The translations under genes and the position numbers were made by a program. DNA of 64,000 nucleotides, from contig NZ_KQ956819.1 in the NCBI RefSeq assembly GCF_001546455.1, positions 124,001 to 188,000 on the forward strand, given 5' to 3'. The notes beneath the pieces were generated by a model. The model saw only the letters and a program-made list of their open reading frames with translations, did not search any database and was not told the origin of the DNA. Positions 32,810 to 43,086 of the stretch are shown piece after piece. Each line of letters opens with the position of its first letter. The stretch's first letter is position 1. Source of the DNA: Gardnerella vaginalis (lineage in GTDB: Bacteria; Actinomycetota; Actinomycetes; Actinomycetales; Bifidobacteriaceae).

Positions 32810-34444
32810 TCAGTTGCCAGTTTTCGTATATTTGCGCTGCTTACTTGTTATTTTTCCTAGTGCTTTTACTTTATTTTCTGCAATTAGCTTGCGCAAATGT
32901 CGTCTGACTGTTTCTGGAGACTTTTGAGTTAGTGCTGCTAATTCTTGTGTTGTTATTGTAGAGTCAACAGGTATAAGCGCTAGCAAAATATCGTCATTTA
33001 ATAGATTCCTTTTGCTATCCGCTTGTGTGCGTTCCTCTTGAGTGTAATTTTCCAACGTTTGTTTAGTTTGTTTAGTATTAGCGAATTCCTCAACATAGTT
33101 TTTGTTAGAATCCATTATCTCAGAGCGGTTTGTGTAGTCTACGTAATTTACATAATTCATGTTGCGAGGGAATTTTGCTTTTGCGCGCTGCAAAATCACG
33201 CTAAAAGAGCCCAGCTTAGGTATAAATTGCGGTTTTGGCAGCGACCATGCTTGCATTTCGTTAATCATAAATGCAATTCCGCTACCTTGGCCTTCAACTG
33301 GCCCTGCTCCAATTCTATTTGCTTCGATTGGTGTGTATTGAGCCAATTGCATAAGCGCGGCGTTTCGGCACTTCGATTCGCCGTCGTCAATGTTATCAAG
33401 CGTTTTCCCTCCCCATAATCCCCCAGGATTTGTTATAACAACTCTGTTGGGGAAAATGTCAACGCTTACAGGCTGACCTTGAAAATATTCGTGATATTCT
33501 CTGTGAATTACCGCATTGGCTATGGCTTCGCGTAGAACTTCGCGCGGAATCTCCGATTCTTCTATGCGTTCAACGCCATTAATAAATGTGCTAACTCGAA
33601 GATTTTTAATAACCGCATTTACGGCATCTTCAATCATTTCGGATATTGCGCCGCTACATTCTTCGCGATCTATAAAACGCTGTACTCCAGTCGAAGATTT
33701 TTCTGTTCCTGCATGAGCTGTTACGTCAATAAACAATCGCGGGAAAAATTGCTGCGGATAATTGCCAAGAGTTAAAAGTCCTGCCATGCGTACGCGCCCT
33801 TGCTTATCTGTAATGTTAAGACGCGTGAGCTTTTCATCTTCTGTTGTAGTTCCGCGTAAAGCTTTGGAATTTGCTCGCTTTGCTATAAGATTTTCGACTA
33901 AATCTTTGTTTAAATCAGATTTTGTAGCTTCTTTAACAATCGACAAATCTATATCGCTTGGGCGTAGCGCGTTTTCTATTTCGTAGACTTCATCATTCGA
34001 CATGCGAATGTCTTTGTCGTCAACACGTTTGTAACTTCCGCCTTTACTTCCTTTAGCTGTAATGTAGCAAGGCTTTTTATCGGCAGCGTTTTCGTAGATT
34101 TTTATAGCCAGGATTTGATAGTTATTGTCTACGATTACTCTTTCTAAGTCATATTTTGGGGGGTATGTTAGTCGTGCTCCATTGACTCCGCCATCGCCTA
34201 TCCCTTCAATAAATTGATCGCGAACTTTTTTAATATCGAAGTTTTTTGTTGGAGAAAAATCGTTGCTTTCATCTAGCCCGAGTAGTAGCGTGCCGCCATT
34301 TGTATTAGCAAAGGCGCTTACTGTTTCCCACACACTTACGCTAAGCTTTGCATCACAGCTTTTTGCCTCATAATTGGAGTCATCTGTTTTTTGCATGCGC
34401 AATCGCTCTATGGCTTCTTTTATCTGTTCATTTAGGATTGCCAT
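32810..34444 (-). CDS. AlbA_2/RecG-like ATP-binding regulator with C-terminal helix-turn-helix
   Basis: 544-residue protein. N-terminal AlbA_2 (Schlafen-type) domain: SNYEAKSCDAKLSVSVWETV followed by FANTNGGTLLLGLDES. Middle HATPase_c_4 region: LREAIANAVIHREYH and the PGGLWGGKT / GQGSGIAFM glycine motifs. The C-terminal about 75 residues form a winged helix (TTQELAALTQKSPETVRRHL). This architecture is common among putative transcriptional regulators often found near mobile or defence genes. GAGG lies 8 nt before the ATG. Directly upstream lies an array of about eleven TGACTGT-type sites, so I infer autoregulation by its own winged helix. It is convergent with the DUF4143 ATPase. Confidence 0.87.
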   Translation of the reverse strand: MAILNEQIKEAIERLRMQKTDDSNYEAKSCDAKLSVSVWETVSAFANTNGGTLLLGLDESNDFSPTKNFDIKKVRDQFIEGIGDGGVNGARLTYPPKYDLERVIVDNNYQILAIKIYENAADKKPCYITAKGSKGGSYKRVDDKDIRMSNDEVYEIENALRPSDIDLSIVKEATKSDLNKDLVENLIAKRANSKALRGTTTEDEKLTRLNITDKQGRVRMAGLLTLGNYPQQFFPRLFIDVTAHAGTEKSSTGVQRFIDREECSGAISEMIEDAVNAVIKNLRVSTFINGVERIEESEIPREVLREAIANAVIHREYHEYFQGQPVSVDIFPNRVVITNPGGLWGGKTLDNIDDGESKCRNAALMQLAQYTPIEANRIGAGPVEGQGSGIAFMINEMQAWSLPKPQFIPKLGSFSVILQRAKAKFPRNMNYVNYVDYTNRSEIMDSNKNYVEEFANTKQTKQTLENYTQEERTQADSKRNLLNDDILLALIPVDSTITTQELAALTQKSPETVRRHLRKLIAENKVKALGKITSKQRKYTKTGN

Positions 34445-34461
34445 TTTTGATTCCTCGGTTA

Positions 34462-34702
34462 ACTGTGATTTGCCAATGCTTAGATGCTTTTACGGTCACC
34501 TTCACTGTCATCATATCACAGTCATGACTGTGATAAAAGCGTTGTGACTGTCATTTTCTCGTTCATGACAGTGATTTTCGTATATATGACTGTCATCTAC
34601 TATATTTTGACTGTGATTTTATGCATTTTGACCGAGATGTGCTGATTTATGACAGTCATTCTGGCTGACATGACTGTGTGTATGCGCGACTGTGACTGTG
34701 TG
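34462..34702. promoter_or_regulatory. Array of about eleven ATGACTGTCAT-type sites
   Basis: The motif ATGACTGTCAT and variants (TGACTGTGAT, inverted ATGACAGTGAT) occurs at about 34462, 34504, 34545, 34565, 34586, 34608, 34629 (degenerate), 34649, 34670, 34687 and 34693. The copies between 34545 and 34679 are spaced close to 21 bp, two helical turns. One site is a perfect 22-bp palindrome at 34514-34535, with arms TATCACAGTCA and its complement. The array fills the 296-bp gap between the nucS stop and the AlbA_2 start. It looks like an operator cluster for the gene it precedes. Confidence 0.9.
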
Positions 34703-34740
34703 GATGCGCTAGGATAGCGATTTGTGGTTTGTGAGCATGC

Positions 34741-35481
34741 CTAAAAAAGTCGCAGCTCGTCCGAATTCGCACCGCGCATATCGTCATAATCCAAAATAAG
34801 GCAAGTAAATCCTCTGTCTTGCGCAAGAGTGCGTGCTTGTGCGCTAATCGTTTGCGCCGCAAAAATGCCGCGAACGGGTTTAAGAAGCGGGTCGCGGTTT
34901 AGTAACTCGCAATATCGCGTAAGCTGCTCAACGCCGTCAATACCGCCATTTCGTTTAATCTCAATGGCAACGTGAACGCCGTTAGAATCCTTAGCCATAA
35001 TATCCACTGGACCAATCGCAGTAGGGTATTCGCGGCGAACAAGCTTTGCGCCTTTACCAATGCGTTCAATCTGCTCTGCTAAATAATGCTGCAAATGCTC
35101 TTCCACTCCGTCTTTAACAAGGCCTGGGTCTTCGCCTAAATCGTAAGAAGAATCGCTGTAAACATGCTGCAAAACAATGCGAAGTATGTCGTTGCCTTTT
35201 TTGGCTGCGATTTTTAAAATCGTTCCGTCTGCAAAAATAGACTCGGAGCTGGCTTTTGCTTTAGAATTTGCTTCGGATTTTGCTTCGCCCTCACTAGATT
35301 TTCCTTCAACACGCATTGTGCAAGGTGCAACCATCCAATTAAGTGGCTTGTATGATCCAAGCTCCGAAAAAATGAGTACGCTTCCGTCTTCTTTAATTAG
35401 CAAGACGCGTTTAGACATTGGAAGACTTGCATTAAGCCTACCCGTGTATTCTGCACTACAATCCGCAACAATAATTCGCAC
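34741..35481 (-). CDS. nucS: Mismatch-specific endonuclease NucS (EndoMS)
   Basis: 246-residue nuclease of the non-canonical actinobacterial and archaeal mismatch repair pathway, which cuts both strands at mismatches. The N-terminal DNA-binding domain starts RIIVADCSAEYTGRL. The C-terminal PD-(D/E)xK core is visible as GPVDIMAKD and VAIEIKRNGGIDGVEQLTRY, and the C-terminus ends DELRLF, the sliding-clamp binding motif. A Ser/Glu/Lys/Ala-rich insert (KSSEGEAKSEANSKAKASSE) extends the loop between the domains. The start is GTG 35481. Bifidobacteria and relatives lack MutS/MutL as a rule, so this is probably the main mismatch repair factor (family knowledge). Confidence 0.94.
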   Translation of the reverse strand: MRIIVADCSAEYTGRLNASLPMSKRVLLIKEDGSVLIFSELGSYKPLNWMVAPCTMRVEGKSSEGEAKSEANSKAKASSESIFADGTILKIAAKKGNDILRIVLQHVYSDSSYDLGEDPGLVKDGVEEHLQHYLAEQIERIGKGAKLVRREYPTAIGPVDIMAKDSNGVHVAIEIKRNGGIDGVEQLTRYCELLNRDPLLKPVRGIFAAQTISAQARTLAQDRGFTCLILDYDDMRGANSDELRLF

Positions 35482-35523
35482 ACAAAAAGCGTAGCATAAA
35501 TCGCGTAACTACTTGCACAAAAA

Positions 35524-36996
35524 CTATCTGCCCAAAGCCGCCGCTAAATCGCGATTCTGCCAGCGCTGGTGCAGTGCGCAATAGCCTCCAAAAAGCAAGA
35601 GCCAAATAAGTCCGCCAATCGCAGATCCGCGAGTGTCTTCGCTAATAAATAGCGTTATGTAAACAAACACAAAGAATGCAATCGTTAGTGAATTAAGCAG
35701 CTTATAGTGCGGCATAACAAAGCCGTCTGGCATAAAATCAGCCGAAGCGCGGTACTTTCTGTGCGTAACCATAATCAAAATGTAAATCATGATTATTACT
35801 GCCGAAGACGCAGAAGCAAACACAATAAACGCGCCATGCACTCCAGGAATTGAGTTAATAAGCGGCGAGAAAAGAATTAGCGCAGCGGAGAAAATAATTG
35901 CCCTTGCAGGAACCTTAGTACGCGAAACTTTGCGCAAATGCGAAAGAGCAGGGGAATTAGATTCCAGAGCAATTTGATACATGTGCCTTCCTGCAGAATA
36001 AAGCAGCGAATTAAGCGCAGAAGATGCGGCTGTGATTACTACAAAGAACACAAGCGCTGAAGCCCAATGAAGCCCCGCATATTGGAAAACCATAATAAAC
36101 GGAGACATGTAAACGCCTTTAGAATCGGTAGCTTTAAATTGTTGCCAAGGAACAATTAACATGATTGAAGCAAGCGCTCCAACGTAGAAAATCAAGATTC
36201 GCATAATAATCTCGTTAATTGCCTTTGGTAAAACTTGGCGAGGATTCTTAGTTTCCGATACGGTAACGCCTACAAACTCAATAAGCTGGTATGCGTAGAA
36301 CACCATTTGGAAGCTCATCAAAAATGCCAGCCATCCATTTGGCATAAGCGAGAAGTTGTTGAAAATATTGTCAAAGCCTGCGTGGCCTGCAGGATTTACA
36401 ACGCCACTAATCTCCGTTGCAGGGTAATGGTAGCCAATAATAACCATTACGGCGGCAGTTGCAATAAGGGCAACGATTAGCGTGATTTTAATCATTGAGA
36501 ACCAAAACTCTGTTTCACCAAACAGCTTAACCGCAATCAGATTTATGCATACCAAAGCGCCCAAAAATGCCACTTCTATAAGCCATTTCCATCCGCTAAC
36601 GTCTATTCCAAAAGTTTGGAAGAATGTAATACAATACGTACTAACGGCTGTAATCTCACTCATGCCAATAAGCACAAGTACTATCCAATACGACCATCCT
36701 GCAAAATTGCCCCAGCCTTTGCCTAAATATTTCGTAATAAAGCTAATAAAAGTGTGCTGGTTTGGGTCTTTATACATTAGTTCGCCAATGCCACGCATAA
36801 GCAAAAACATGATTAGGCCAACGATTATGTATACAAACATAATGCTAGGGCCTGTAAGACTAATGGATTTGCCAGAACCCAAGAATAGGCCAGTGCCGAT
36901 TGTTCCACCTATAGCAATGAATTGAACGTGTCTTTTTGTAAGGCTGCGCTCCATCTTGTTAGTGTGACCATTATTAGTTTGGTCAATATCACTCAT
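35524..36996 (-). CDS. Amino acid permease of the APC superfamily
   Basis: 490 residues with 12 membrane segments. The signature RHVQFIAIGGTIGTGLFLGSG at the N-terminus, and GELMYKDPNQHTFISF, place it in the amino acid transporter (AAT) branch of proton-coupled importers such as CycA, AroP and GabP. The substrate cannot be read. GGAG lies 9 nt before the ATG. It is a single gene between nucS and the ABC exporter pair. Confidence 0.9.
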   Translation of the reverse strand: MSDIDQTNNGHTNKMERSLTKRHVQFIAIGGTIGTGLFLGSGKSISLTGPSIMFVYIIVGLIMFLLMRGIGELMYKDPNQHTFISFITKYLGKGWGNFAGWSYWIVLVLIGMSEITAVSTYCITFFQTFGIDVSGWKWLIEVAFLGALVCINLIAVKLFGETEFWFSMIKITLIVALIATAAVMVIIGYHYPATEISGVVNPAGHAGFDNIFNNFSLMPNGWLAFLMSFQMVFYAYQLIEFVGVTVSETKNPRQVLPKAINEIIMRILIFYVGALASIMLIVPWQQFKATDSKGVYMSPFIMVFQYAGLHWASALVFFVVITAASSALNSLLYSAGRHMYQIALESNSPALSHLRKVSRTKVPARAIIFSAALILFSPLINSIPGVHGAFIVFASASSAVIIMIYILIMVTHRKYRASADFMPDGFVMPHYKLLNSLTIAFFVFVYITLFISEDTRGSAIGGLIWLLLFGGYCALHQRWQNRDLAAALGR

Positions 36997-37061
36997 TGCT
37001 ATAACTCCATTCTTTTAGACTTGAGCTTTCAATTTTATAAGAACCCGTAAATATTGGATTA

Positions 37062-39812
37062 TTATTCCACGCTTTTAAGCGAGCTTACGGGGTCAATGCG
37101 GTCTAGTGCTGGGCTGGTTGACCATTGAACAATAAGAGCAAAAATCAGCGTTGCAAAGCCAGCAATCGCATAGCTTAGCCAAGATACCTCGACTTCAAAA
37201 TACAGCGCTGGCATTCGCAAGGCGTTTGTTAGCAAGCCAGCAACTAGTCTTCCTAGTGGTAAACCAACTAGAACGCCTATTACGGTGAGTGCAAACATTT
37301 CTTTATGCACGTAGGCATGAACTTCTTTTTGATAGAACCCAAGAACTTTCAACGTAGCTATCTCTCGAGATCTTTCCGAAATATTGGTGCTTGCAAGCGT
37401 AAAGAGTACGGCCAGTGCCAAACCAGCGGCCAGAGTCACTATAAGCGCAACAACTGCATTCATTAAATCGAAGCTAAAAGCGTGTTTCATACGCGTAATG
37501 CTCATAACAGCAAGAACACCTTCTCGGTTAGCAACATTATCGGCGTAACGCATTTTTGCGTCGTCTTTTCCGCAAAGTTGTAGCATTAAAGCGTTGTGCT
37601 TAATGGTTTTTCCATTCTTAAAGCCGAATATTTTTTCGTAGCAGCGCGAAGTCATGTATATATTTGATCCAATAAGATTGCGAACTACGGCTCGCAACTT
37701 TACTTTTGCGCGTTTAAAGTTGGAATTAGTTATTTTAATATAATCTCCGCGAGAAACGTTAAGCGATGATGCTGCGCTTTGAGAAAGAAGAGGCCCGTCA
37801 TCGTTAAGCGAAATAGTTTGCAAATTGTTATTAACGTCTTGAAGATTAACCATTTTAGACAACGTTGCTGAATCTTTAACAACTACAATTTGCACGCTTT
37901 CGGAATTTTCAACGCTGCTAGCGTTGGATTTGTTGGATTTTCCGCTATTTGCATTGCTTTTTGCGATTTCTCCAGAGCTGATGTAGGCAGGCAAAATGGT
38001 ATCAACAAGATTGTTGGATTTATCTTTTTGCATGCTTTTCTTCATATTTTGGAATGCATCTGGAGTGGAAATAGAAATCATGTCGTAGTGGTAAATGCCG
38101 TCATACTGGCGAATGCCAAGGGTTGCAACGGTATCGTTTAGTGCCAGTGCGCACACAATTAACGCCGTGCACCCAGCTACGCCGCCGATTGTCATGCATA
38201 ATCTGCCTTTAAAACGAGCCAGATTTCTTATAGATACCTTGTTTAAAAAGCTTAAGCGATTCCAAATAAATGGCAGACGTTCAAGAAGTACGCGAGCGCC
38301 CGCTTTTGGTGATTTTGGACGCAGTAATGTTGCTGGAACTTGCTTGGTCTCTTTCCAACTTACGATTATTGTGCATATGGCAACTGGTATTACAAACGCG
38401 AGCACACAAAGCGAGCCGTAAAGCCAGTCGTAGCGTAAAAGAACGCCTGGAACTGTGTATAATCCGCGCAAAATCTTAAGTAGTAAAGATGGAATTGCTA
38501 AGAATCCCAGAATATCGCCGATTCCGCCGCCTATAAAGCAGGCGAAAATCGCAAAGAAAGCATGTCTTGTTACAGCTGCGCAGCGGCTATAGCCTAGGCT
38601 TAAGTAGGTTCCGATTAGTCCTCGTTCCTCTTCTACCATTCTTGCCATTGCCGTTAGGCTCATCATCATTGCCACTATAAGGAACAGCACTGGAAAAGCG
38701 TAGCCGAGTGATTGAATCGAAGCCACGTCCGAGCGTAATCGCGTGTAGCTGCCATTTTCTATGCGTGTGGCAATATGCCATCTTGCTTGAGGAACAAGTT
38801 TTTGCACTTCTGGCTTAATTTTTGCGTAAATCTGCGCACGAGCCTTAGTTAGCACCGAGGCAGGCGCATTTTTTAGCATTGCAGTGGAAGCTATAGTCTG
38901 ATTTACTTTTTGATTTGTCTGGTCTTCTATAACTTGATTTCTGCGCGTTTTTTGGCAATCGCTTTGCACGCTATTTTTAATCTGATTTGAAGCATCTGCC
39001 ACAATTGCGCGATACTTTTGCGAAAAATTATTAACGTGGCTAGGCTTTGCTAATCGCACCGATATAGATGTGTATGGGTGGTTATTAGTGCTTTTGCTGG
39101 CAGCAGATGTGAAAATTGAATATCTCGATATAACAGAGTTACGGAAAGCCTTTGATTGATACCCGTTTGGATTGTCTAAATCGTTAACATCCAACACGCT
39201 TCCCGTAATTAAAATCTTATATTTTTGCTTTTGATTAGTACCATTAGCTAAACCAGAGTTTTGTTGTACGTTTAAAAACAGCGTGCTACCTATATTCAAG
39301 CCACTATCGTGCAAAAATCGTTCAGTTACGGCAGCTTGGCGATTATTAGTTGGCATATTGCCGCGCAGTAGATGCAGTCGATTTAGATTTTTAGAATTGT
39401 GATTATATTGAACGAGGTTCATTGCGTAAGACAAACTGTCATTATTTAGCGGGTGGGCGGTGGCTTTAAAAGACTTTTCGCCCTCGGCTTCGCTAACAAT
39501 GGGCAATTTTTTGATTGCTTTAACATCGTTGTTGGTTAATCCAAGAGTAGATACGATTTGCAAGTCGTAAGCTTTGAGATTTGTGTAAACATTGTTTGCA
39601 CCAAGAAGCATATCGTTGCAGCCTGCGTAGATGCCTGTCATAACAGCAACACCAAGCATTGCTATAACGGCGAGTACGCAAAAACGGCGCCATTCATGAA
39701 TCCACATTCGTACGGCGCTAATAAAAACTATTGGCAAAATGGAGTGTGCGCGCTTAGTGCGAATCGCAGTTTTACGCTTGATTATCTTGGATTTTACGGT
39801 TTTGTTATTCAC
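37062..39812 (-). CDS. FtsX-like ABC transporter permease
   Basis: 916-residue permease. One membrane segment near the N-terminus (FCVLAVIAMLGVAVMTGIYAG) is followed by a large outer domain (about 60-380), a central block of membrane segments with the cytosolic coupling motif RNLARFKGRLCMTIGG, a second outer domain, and a C-terminal FtsX block (IATLKVLGFYQKEV) ending in LDRIDPVSSLKSVE. This is the layout of two-FtsX-domain exporters of lipids, antimicrobial peptides or lipoproteins. It begins with GTG 19 nt after the stop of its ATPase gene. The cargo is unknown; no two-component genes are adjacent. Confidence 0.9.
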   Translation of the reverse strand: MNNKTVKSKIIKRKTAIRTKRAHSILPIVFISAVRMWIHEWRRFCVLAVIAMLGVAVMTGIYAGCNDMLLGANNVYTNLKAYDLQIVSTLGLTNNDVKAIKKLPIVSEAEGEKSFKATAHPLNNDSLSYAMNLVQYNHNSKNLNRLHLLRGNMPTNNRQAAVTERFLHDSGLNIGSTLFLNVQQNSGLANGTNQKQKYKILITGSVLDVNDLDNPNGYQSKAFRNSVISRYSIFTSAASKSTNNHPYTSISVRLAKPSHVNNFSQKYRAIVADASNQIKNSVQSDCQKTRRNQVIEDQTNQKVNQTIASTAMLKNAPASVLTKARAQIYAKIKPEVQKLVPQARWHIATRIENGSYTRLRSDVASIQSLGYAFPVLFLIVAMMMSLTAMARMVEEERGLIGTYLSLGYSRCAAVTRHAFFAIFACFIGGGIGDILGFLAIPSLLLKILRGLYTVPGVLLRYDWLYGSLCVLAFVIPVAICTIIVSWKETKQVPATLLRPKSPKAGARVLLERLPFIWNRLSFLNKVSIRNLARFKGRLCMTIGGVAGCTALIVCALALNDTVATLGIRQYDGIYHYDMISISTPDAFQNMKKSMQKDKSNNLVDTILPAYISSGEIAKSNANSGKSNKSNASSVENSESVQIVVVKDSATLSKMVNLQDVNNNLQTISLNDDGPLLSQSAASSLNVSRGDYIKITNSNFKRAKVKLRAVVRNLIGSNIYMTSRCYEKIFGFKNGKTIKHNALMLQLCGKDDAKMRYADNVANREGVLAVMSITRMKHAFSFDLMNAVVALIVTLAAGLALAVLFTLASTNISERSREIATLKVLGFYQKEVHAYVHKEMFALTVIGVLVGLPLGRLVAGLLTNALRMPALYFEVEVSWLSYAIAGFATLIFALIVQWSTSPALDRIDPVSSLKSVE

Positions 39813-39831
39813 TATAAATCACCACTCTGCA

Positions 39832-40533
39832 TCACCACTCAATGTCTGCGATTGCAGCGGGATTTTCTTGAACAGTTTCACTTACGACTTTTCCAGAATG
39901 GAATCGCACAACTTTGTGTGCCATAGGAGCAATCGCCGCGTTATGCGTAATAATAAGAACCGTCATGCCTTCTTTTTGGCAAATATCTTGAAGTAATTGC
40001 AAAACAGCTTTTCCAGTTTCGTAATCTAATGCGCCCGTTGGCTCGTCGCATAAAAGCAGCTTAGGTTTTTTAGCTAGTGCACGCGCAATAGAAACTCGCT
40101 GCTGCTCGCCGCCCGAAAGCTGGGCTGGAAAATTGTTAAGTCTGTTTTCCAAACCTACGTCAATAAGTGTTTGAGCTGGGTCAAAATGATCTGCGCAAAT
40201 TTGGGAAGCAAGCTCCACGTTTTCTAATGCCGTTAAATTTGGAACAAGATTGTAGAACTGAAAAACAAATCCAATATCTTCTCTGCGATACTTTACAAGC
40301 CCACGGCCATTGAGCTTTGTAACATTTAAATCGCCAACAGTTACGCTACCGCTTGTTGCTGTATCCATGCCGCCTAAAATATTCAGTGCTGTAGTTTTTC
40401 CAGCTCCCGAAGCGCCTAAAATAACGGTTAGTTTGCCGCGCTCGGCTGTAAAACTGGCATCATCTAGCGCTCGCACGACGCCTGTACCAGATGGGTACTC
40501 TTTTACAACATGATCAAATGTTATGTACGCCAC
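39832..40533 (-). CDS. ABC transporter ATPase (MacB/LolD type)
   Basis: 233-residue ATPase paired with the FtsX-like permease. Walker [14 protein letters not shown]-loop [13 protein letters not shown], signature [14 protein letters not shown], Walker [13 protein letters not shown], switch His in ITHNAAIA. The LDYETGK and MAHKVV segments are typical of the MacB-LolD subfamily that powers mechanotransmission exporters. GTG start. The words GAGTGGTGAT occur at its stop and again 15 bp later, just before the permease start. Confidence 0.93.
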   Translation of the reverse strand: MAYITFDHVVKEYPSGTGVVRALDDASFTAERGKLTVILGASGAGKTTALNILGGMDTATSGSVTVGDLNVTKLNGRGLVKYRREDIGFVFQFYNLVPNLTALENVELASQICADHFDPAQTLIDVGLENRLNNFPAQLSGGEQQRVSIARALAKKPKLLLCDEPTGALDYETGKAVLQLLQDICQKEGMTVLIITHNAAIAPMAHKVVRFHSGKVVSETVQENPAAIADIEW

Positions 40534-40581
40534 AATGCACCTTGCTTACTGATTGTTTAATTATGTTTTGCTATTAATTCT

Positions 40582-40617
40582 TAATTTTAATTTATTATGT
40601 AATTTTAATTTATTAGG
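40582..40617. repeat. 18-bp tandem duplication after the DUF5701 gene
   Basis: TAATTTTAATTTATTATG (40582-40599) and TAATTTTAATTTATTAGG (40600-40617) are adjacent copies, 17 of 18 identical, starting about 17 bp beyond the DUF5701 stop and before the ABC ATPase gene. Confidence 0.85.
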
Positions 40618-40633
40618 TAATATTTGATTCTAT

Positions 40634-41254
40634 TTATTGAAACAGTGATACTCCTCGTCGAGCAATGCAATATGCGTTACCAAGCCAAGTGTGCCTTGAA
40701 TTTGGCCAAACAGCGCCGAGACGCGCGGCGCCTTGACTTATCCAAATACTTGGAACCCTTCCATCGGAGCTTTTTGATCCTAAAAGATTAAAGCCATTCT
40801 TGCTTTCAAGCCAATCAGGGTGCTGCGTGGCAATTGCCAATCCTTCTTCTAAAGTCAAAGGAAGGCGTTCATCGGAGTCAATAAGCTTTCTGGCAACATC
40901 TGGCTCGCGATTTAAATACGATGTACCCGTATGTGGGTCGATCGCAAGGTAAAATGGCCCTTCTGGAGGCTCAAAACCATCTTGTGGCAGGAAGCTAGCA
41001 ATATCTCTAGGAGGCATTGTTGTAAAGCCAGCCATTCTTTCAATGCTGGTTCGAGAAATCAAAGACTCTGGCGAAACCAGCTCGCGAGTAGGCACAAGAA
41101 GAATGTTTGTTCCCAAATCACTTTGCTCTAGCGCGCGAATAAGTGGCAATGCTAAAGCGCGGAACGACGCTGCGCTCATATCAGCAACGTCTGGGTAACC
41201 AAGAGCAACAATGCGGTCAAGTTGCTTTTGTATTTCTTGCGAGGCTATAGACAT
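40634..41254 (-). CDS. DUF5701 family protein
   Basis: 206-residue soluble protein of an actinobacterial family without known function. It opens with a helical part (SQEIQKQLDRIVALGYPDVADMS), followed by a mixed region with PPEGPFYLAIDPHTGTSYLN and the C-terminal WISQGAARLGAVWPNSRHTWLGNAYC. No catalytic motif, signal or membrane segment is visible. It lies 51 bp after asd on the same strand, but the ATG has no ribosome site, and TAAAAT ends 6 nt before it in the palindrome-like TTTTACGTAAAA, so it may have a leaderless transcript of its own. Confidence 0.8.
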   Translation of the reverse strand: MSIASQEIQKQLDRIVALGYPDVADMSAASFRALALPLIRALEQSDLGTNILLVPTRELVSPESLISRTSIERMAGFTTMPPRDIASFLPQDGFEPPEGPFYLAIDPHTGTSYLNREPDVARKLIDSDERLPLTLEEGLAIATQHPDWLESKNGFNLLGSKSSDGRVPSIWISQGAARLGAVWPNSRHTWLGNAYCIARRGVSLFQ

Positions 41255-41305
41255 ATTTATATTTTACGTAAAATTTTCTACAATTGCGAGTCTGGCTCAA
41301 CTTAA

Positions 41306-42412
<1,107 letters not shown>

Positions 42413-42422
42413 TTACGCGATT

Positions 42423-43004
42423 CTATCGGCCGCTTCCCCCGTAAACAACAGCTTCCACTTTGCTTGCGTCTAATCCGTAGGCTGTGTGAAGTGCGCGAAC
42501 CGCCTCGTCGAGCTGCTTCACTGGAACAATTGCCGCAATGCGAATCTCTGATGTGGAAATCATAAGAATATTAATTCCGTGATCGCTTAGTGCGGTAAAG
42601 AATGTGGCGGCAAGCCCAGAATAAGTTTTCATTCCAACGCCAACAACTGCGACTTTTCCAACCGAAGGGTCCACATCCATAGACGTAAATTGCAACTCGC
42701 CGCGCGCGCCTTGCAAAACCTTGCAAACGGCATCTAATGCCGAGCTTGGGGCGGTAAGAGATATGTCTGCTGTTTCGGTGGATGCACTTGCCTGAGCAAT
42801 CATGTCTATGTTAACGTCTGCAGCAGCAAGAGTTGTAAATACTTTTGCAGCGTTTCCAGGCTTATCGGGAACGCCTCGAAGAGTAATCATGGACTCGCTT
42901 CTATCGTGTGCAACTCCAGAAATCACAGGGGTCTCTGGGCCTAAGTCTGGGAATAAATCGCCCATTGTGGAGCGAATATCAATGTTTGCCATTTTATTTG
43001 CCAT
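42423..43004 (-). CDS. Free-standing aspartokinase ACT-domain (regulatory) subunit
   Basis: 193 residues that match the C-terminal half of actinobacterial aspartokinase: PVISGVAHDRSESMITLRGVPD, then ADVNIDMIAQ, and a second ACT repeat with VGVGMKTYSGLAATFF and ILMISTSEIRIAAIV. Such domains bind the feedback inhibitors lysine and threonine. In most relatives they are fused to the kinase; in Corynebacterium a beta subunit is made from an internal start. Here it is a separate gene with its own ribosome site (GGCGG) and a 15-residue N-terminal extension. It lies 82 bp after the catalytic gene and 46 bp before asd. Confidence 0.9.
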   Translation of the reverse strand: MANKMANIDIRSTMGDLFPDLGPETPVISGVAHDRSESMITLRGVPDKPGNAAKVFTTLAAADVNIDMIAQASASTETADISLTAPSSALDAVCKVLQGARGELQFTSMDVDPSVGKVAVVGVGMKTYSGLAATFFTALSDHGINILMISTSEIRIAAIVPVKQLDEAVRALHTAYGLDASKVEAVVYGGSGR

Positions 43005-43086
43005 TTTTGCCGCCTTCTATCTATTGTCTTTGCTTATTTACTGTGTGTTATGTTGTGCTTTATGTCTATGTCTTTTTAATAAATAA

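Noticed and set aside
34462-34702. TGACTGT repeats as a CRISPR array or plasmid iterons
   Set aside because: Units are about 11 bp in both orientations and lie before a regulator gene; no Rep gene and no spacer-like unique segments.
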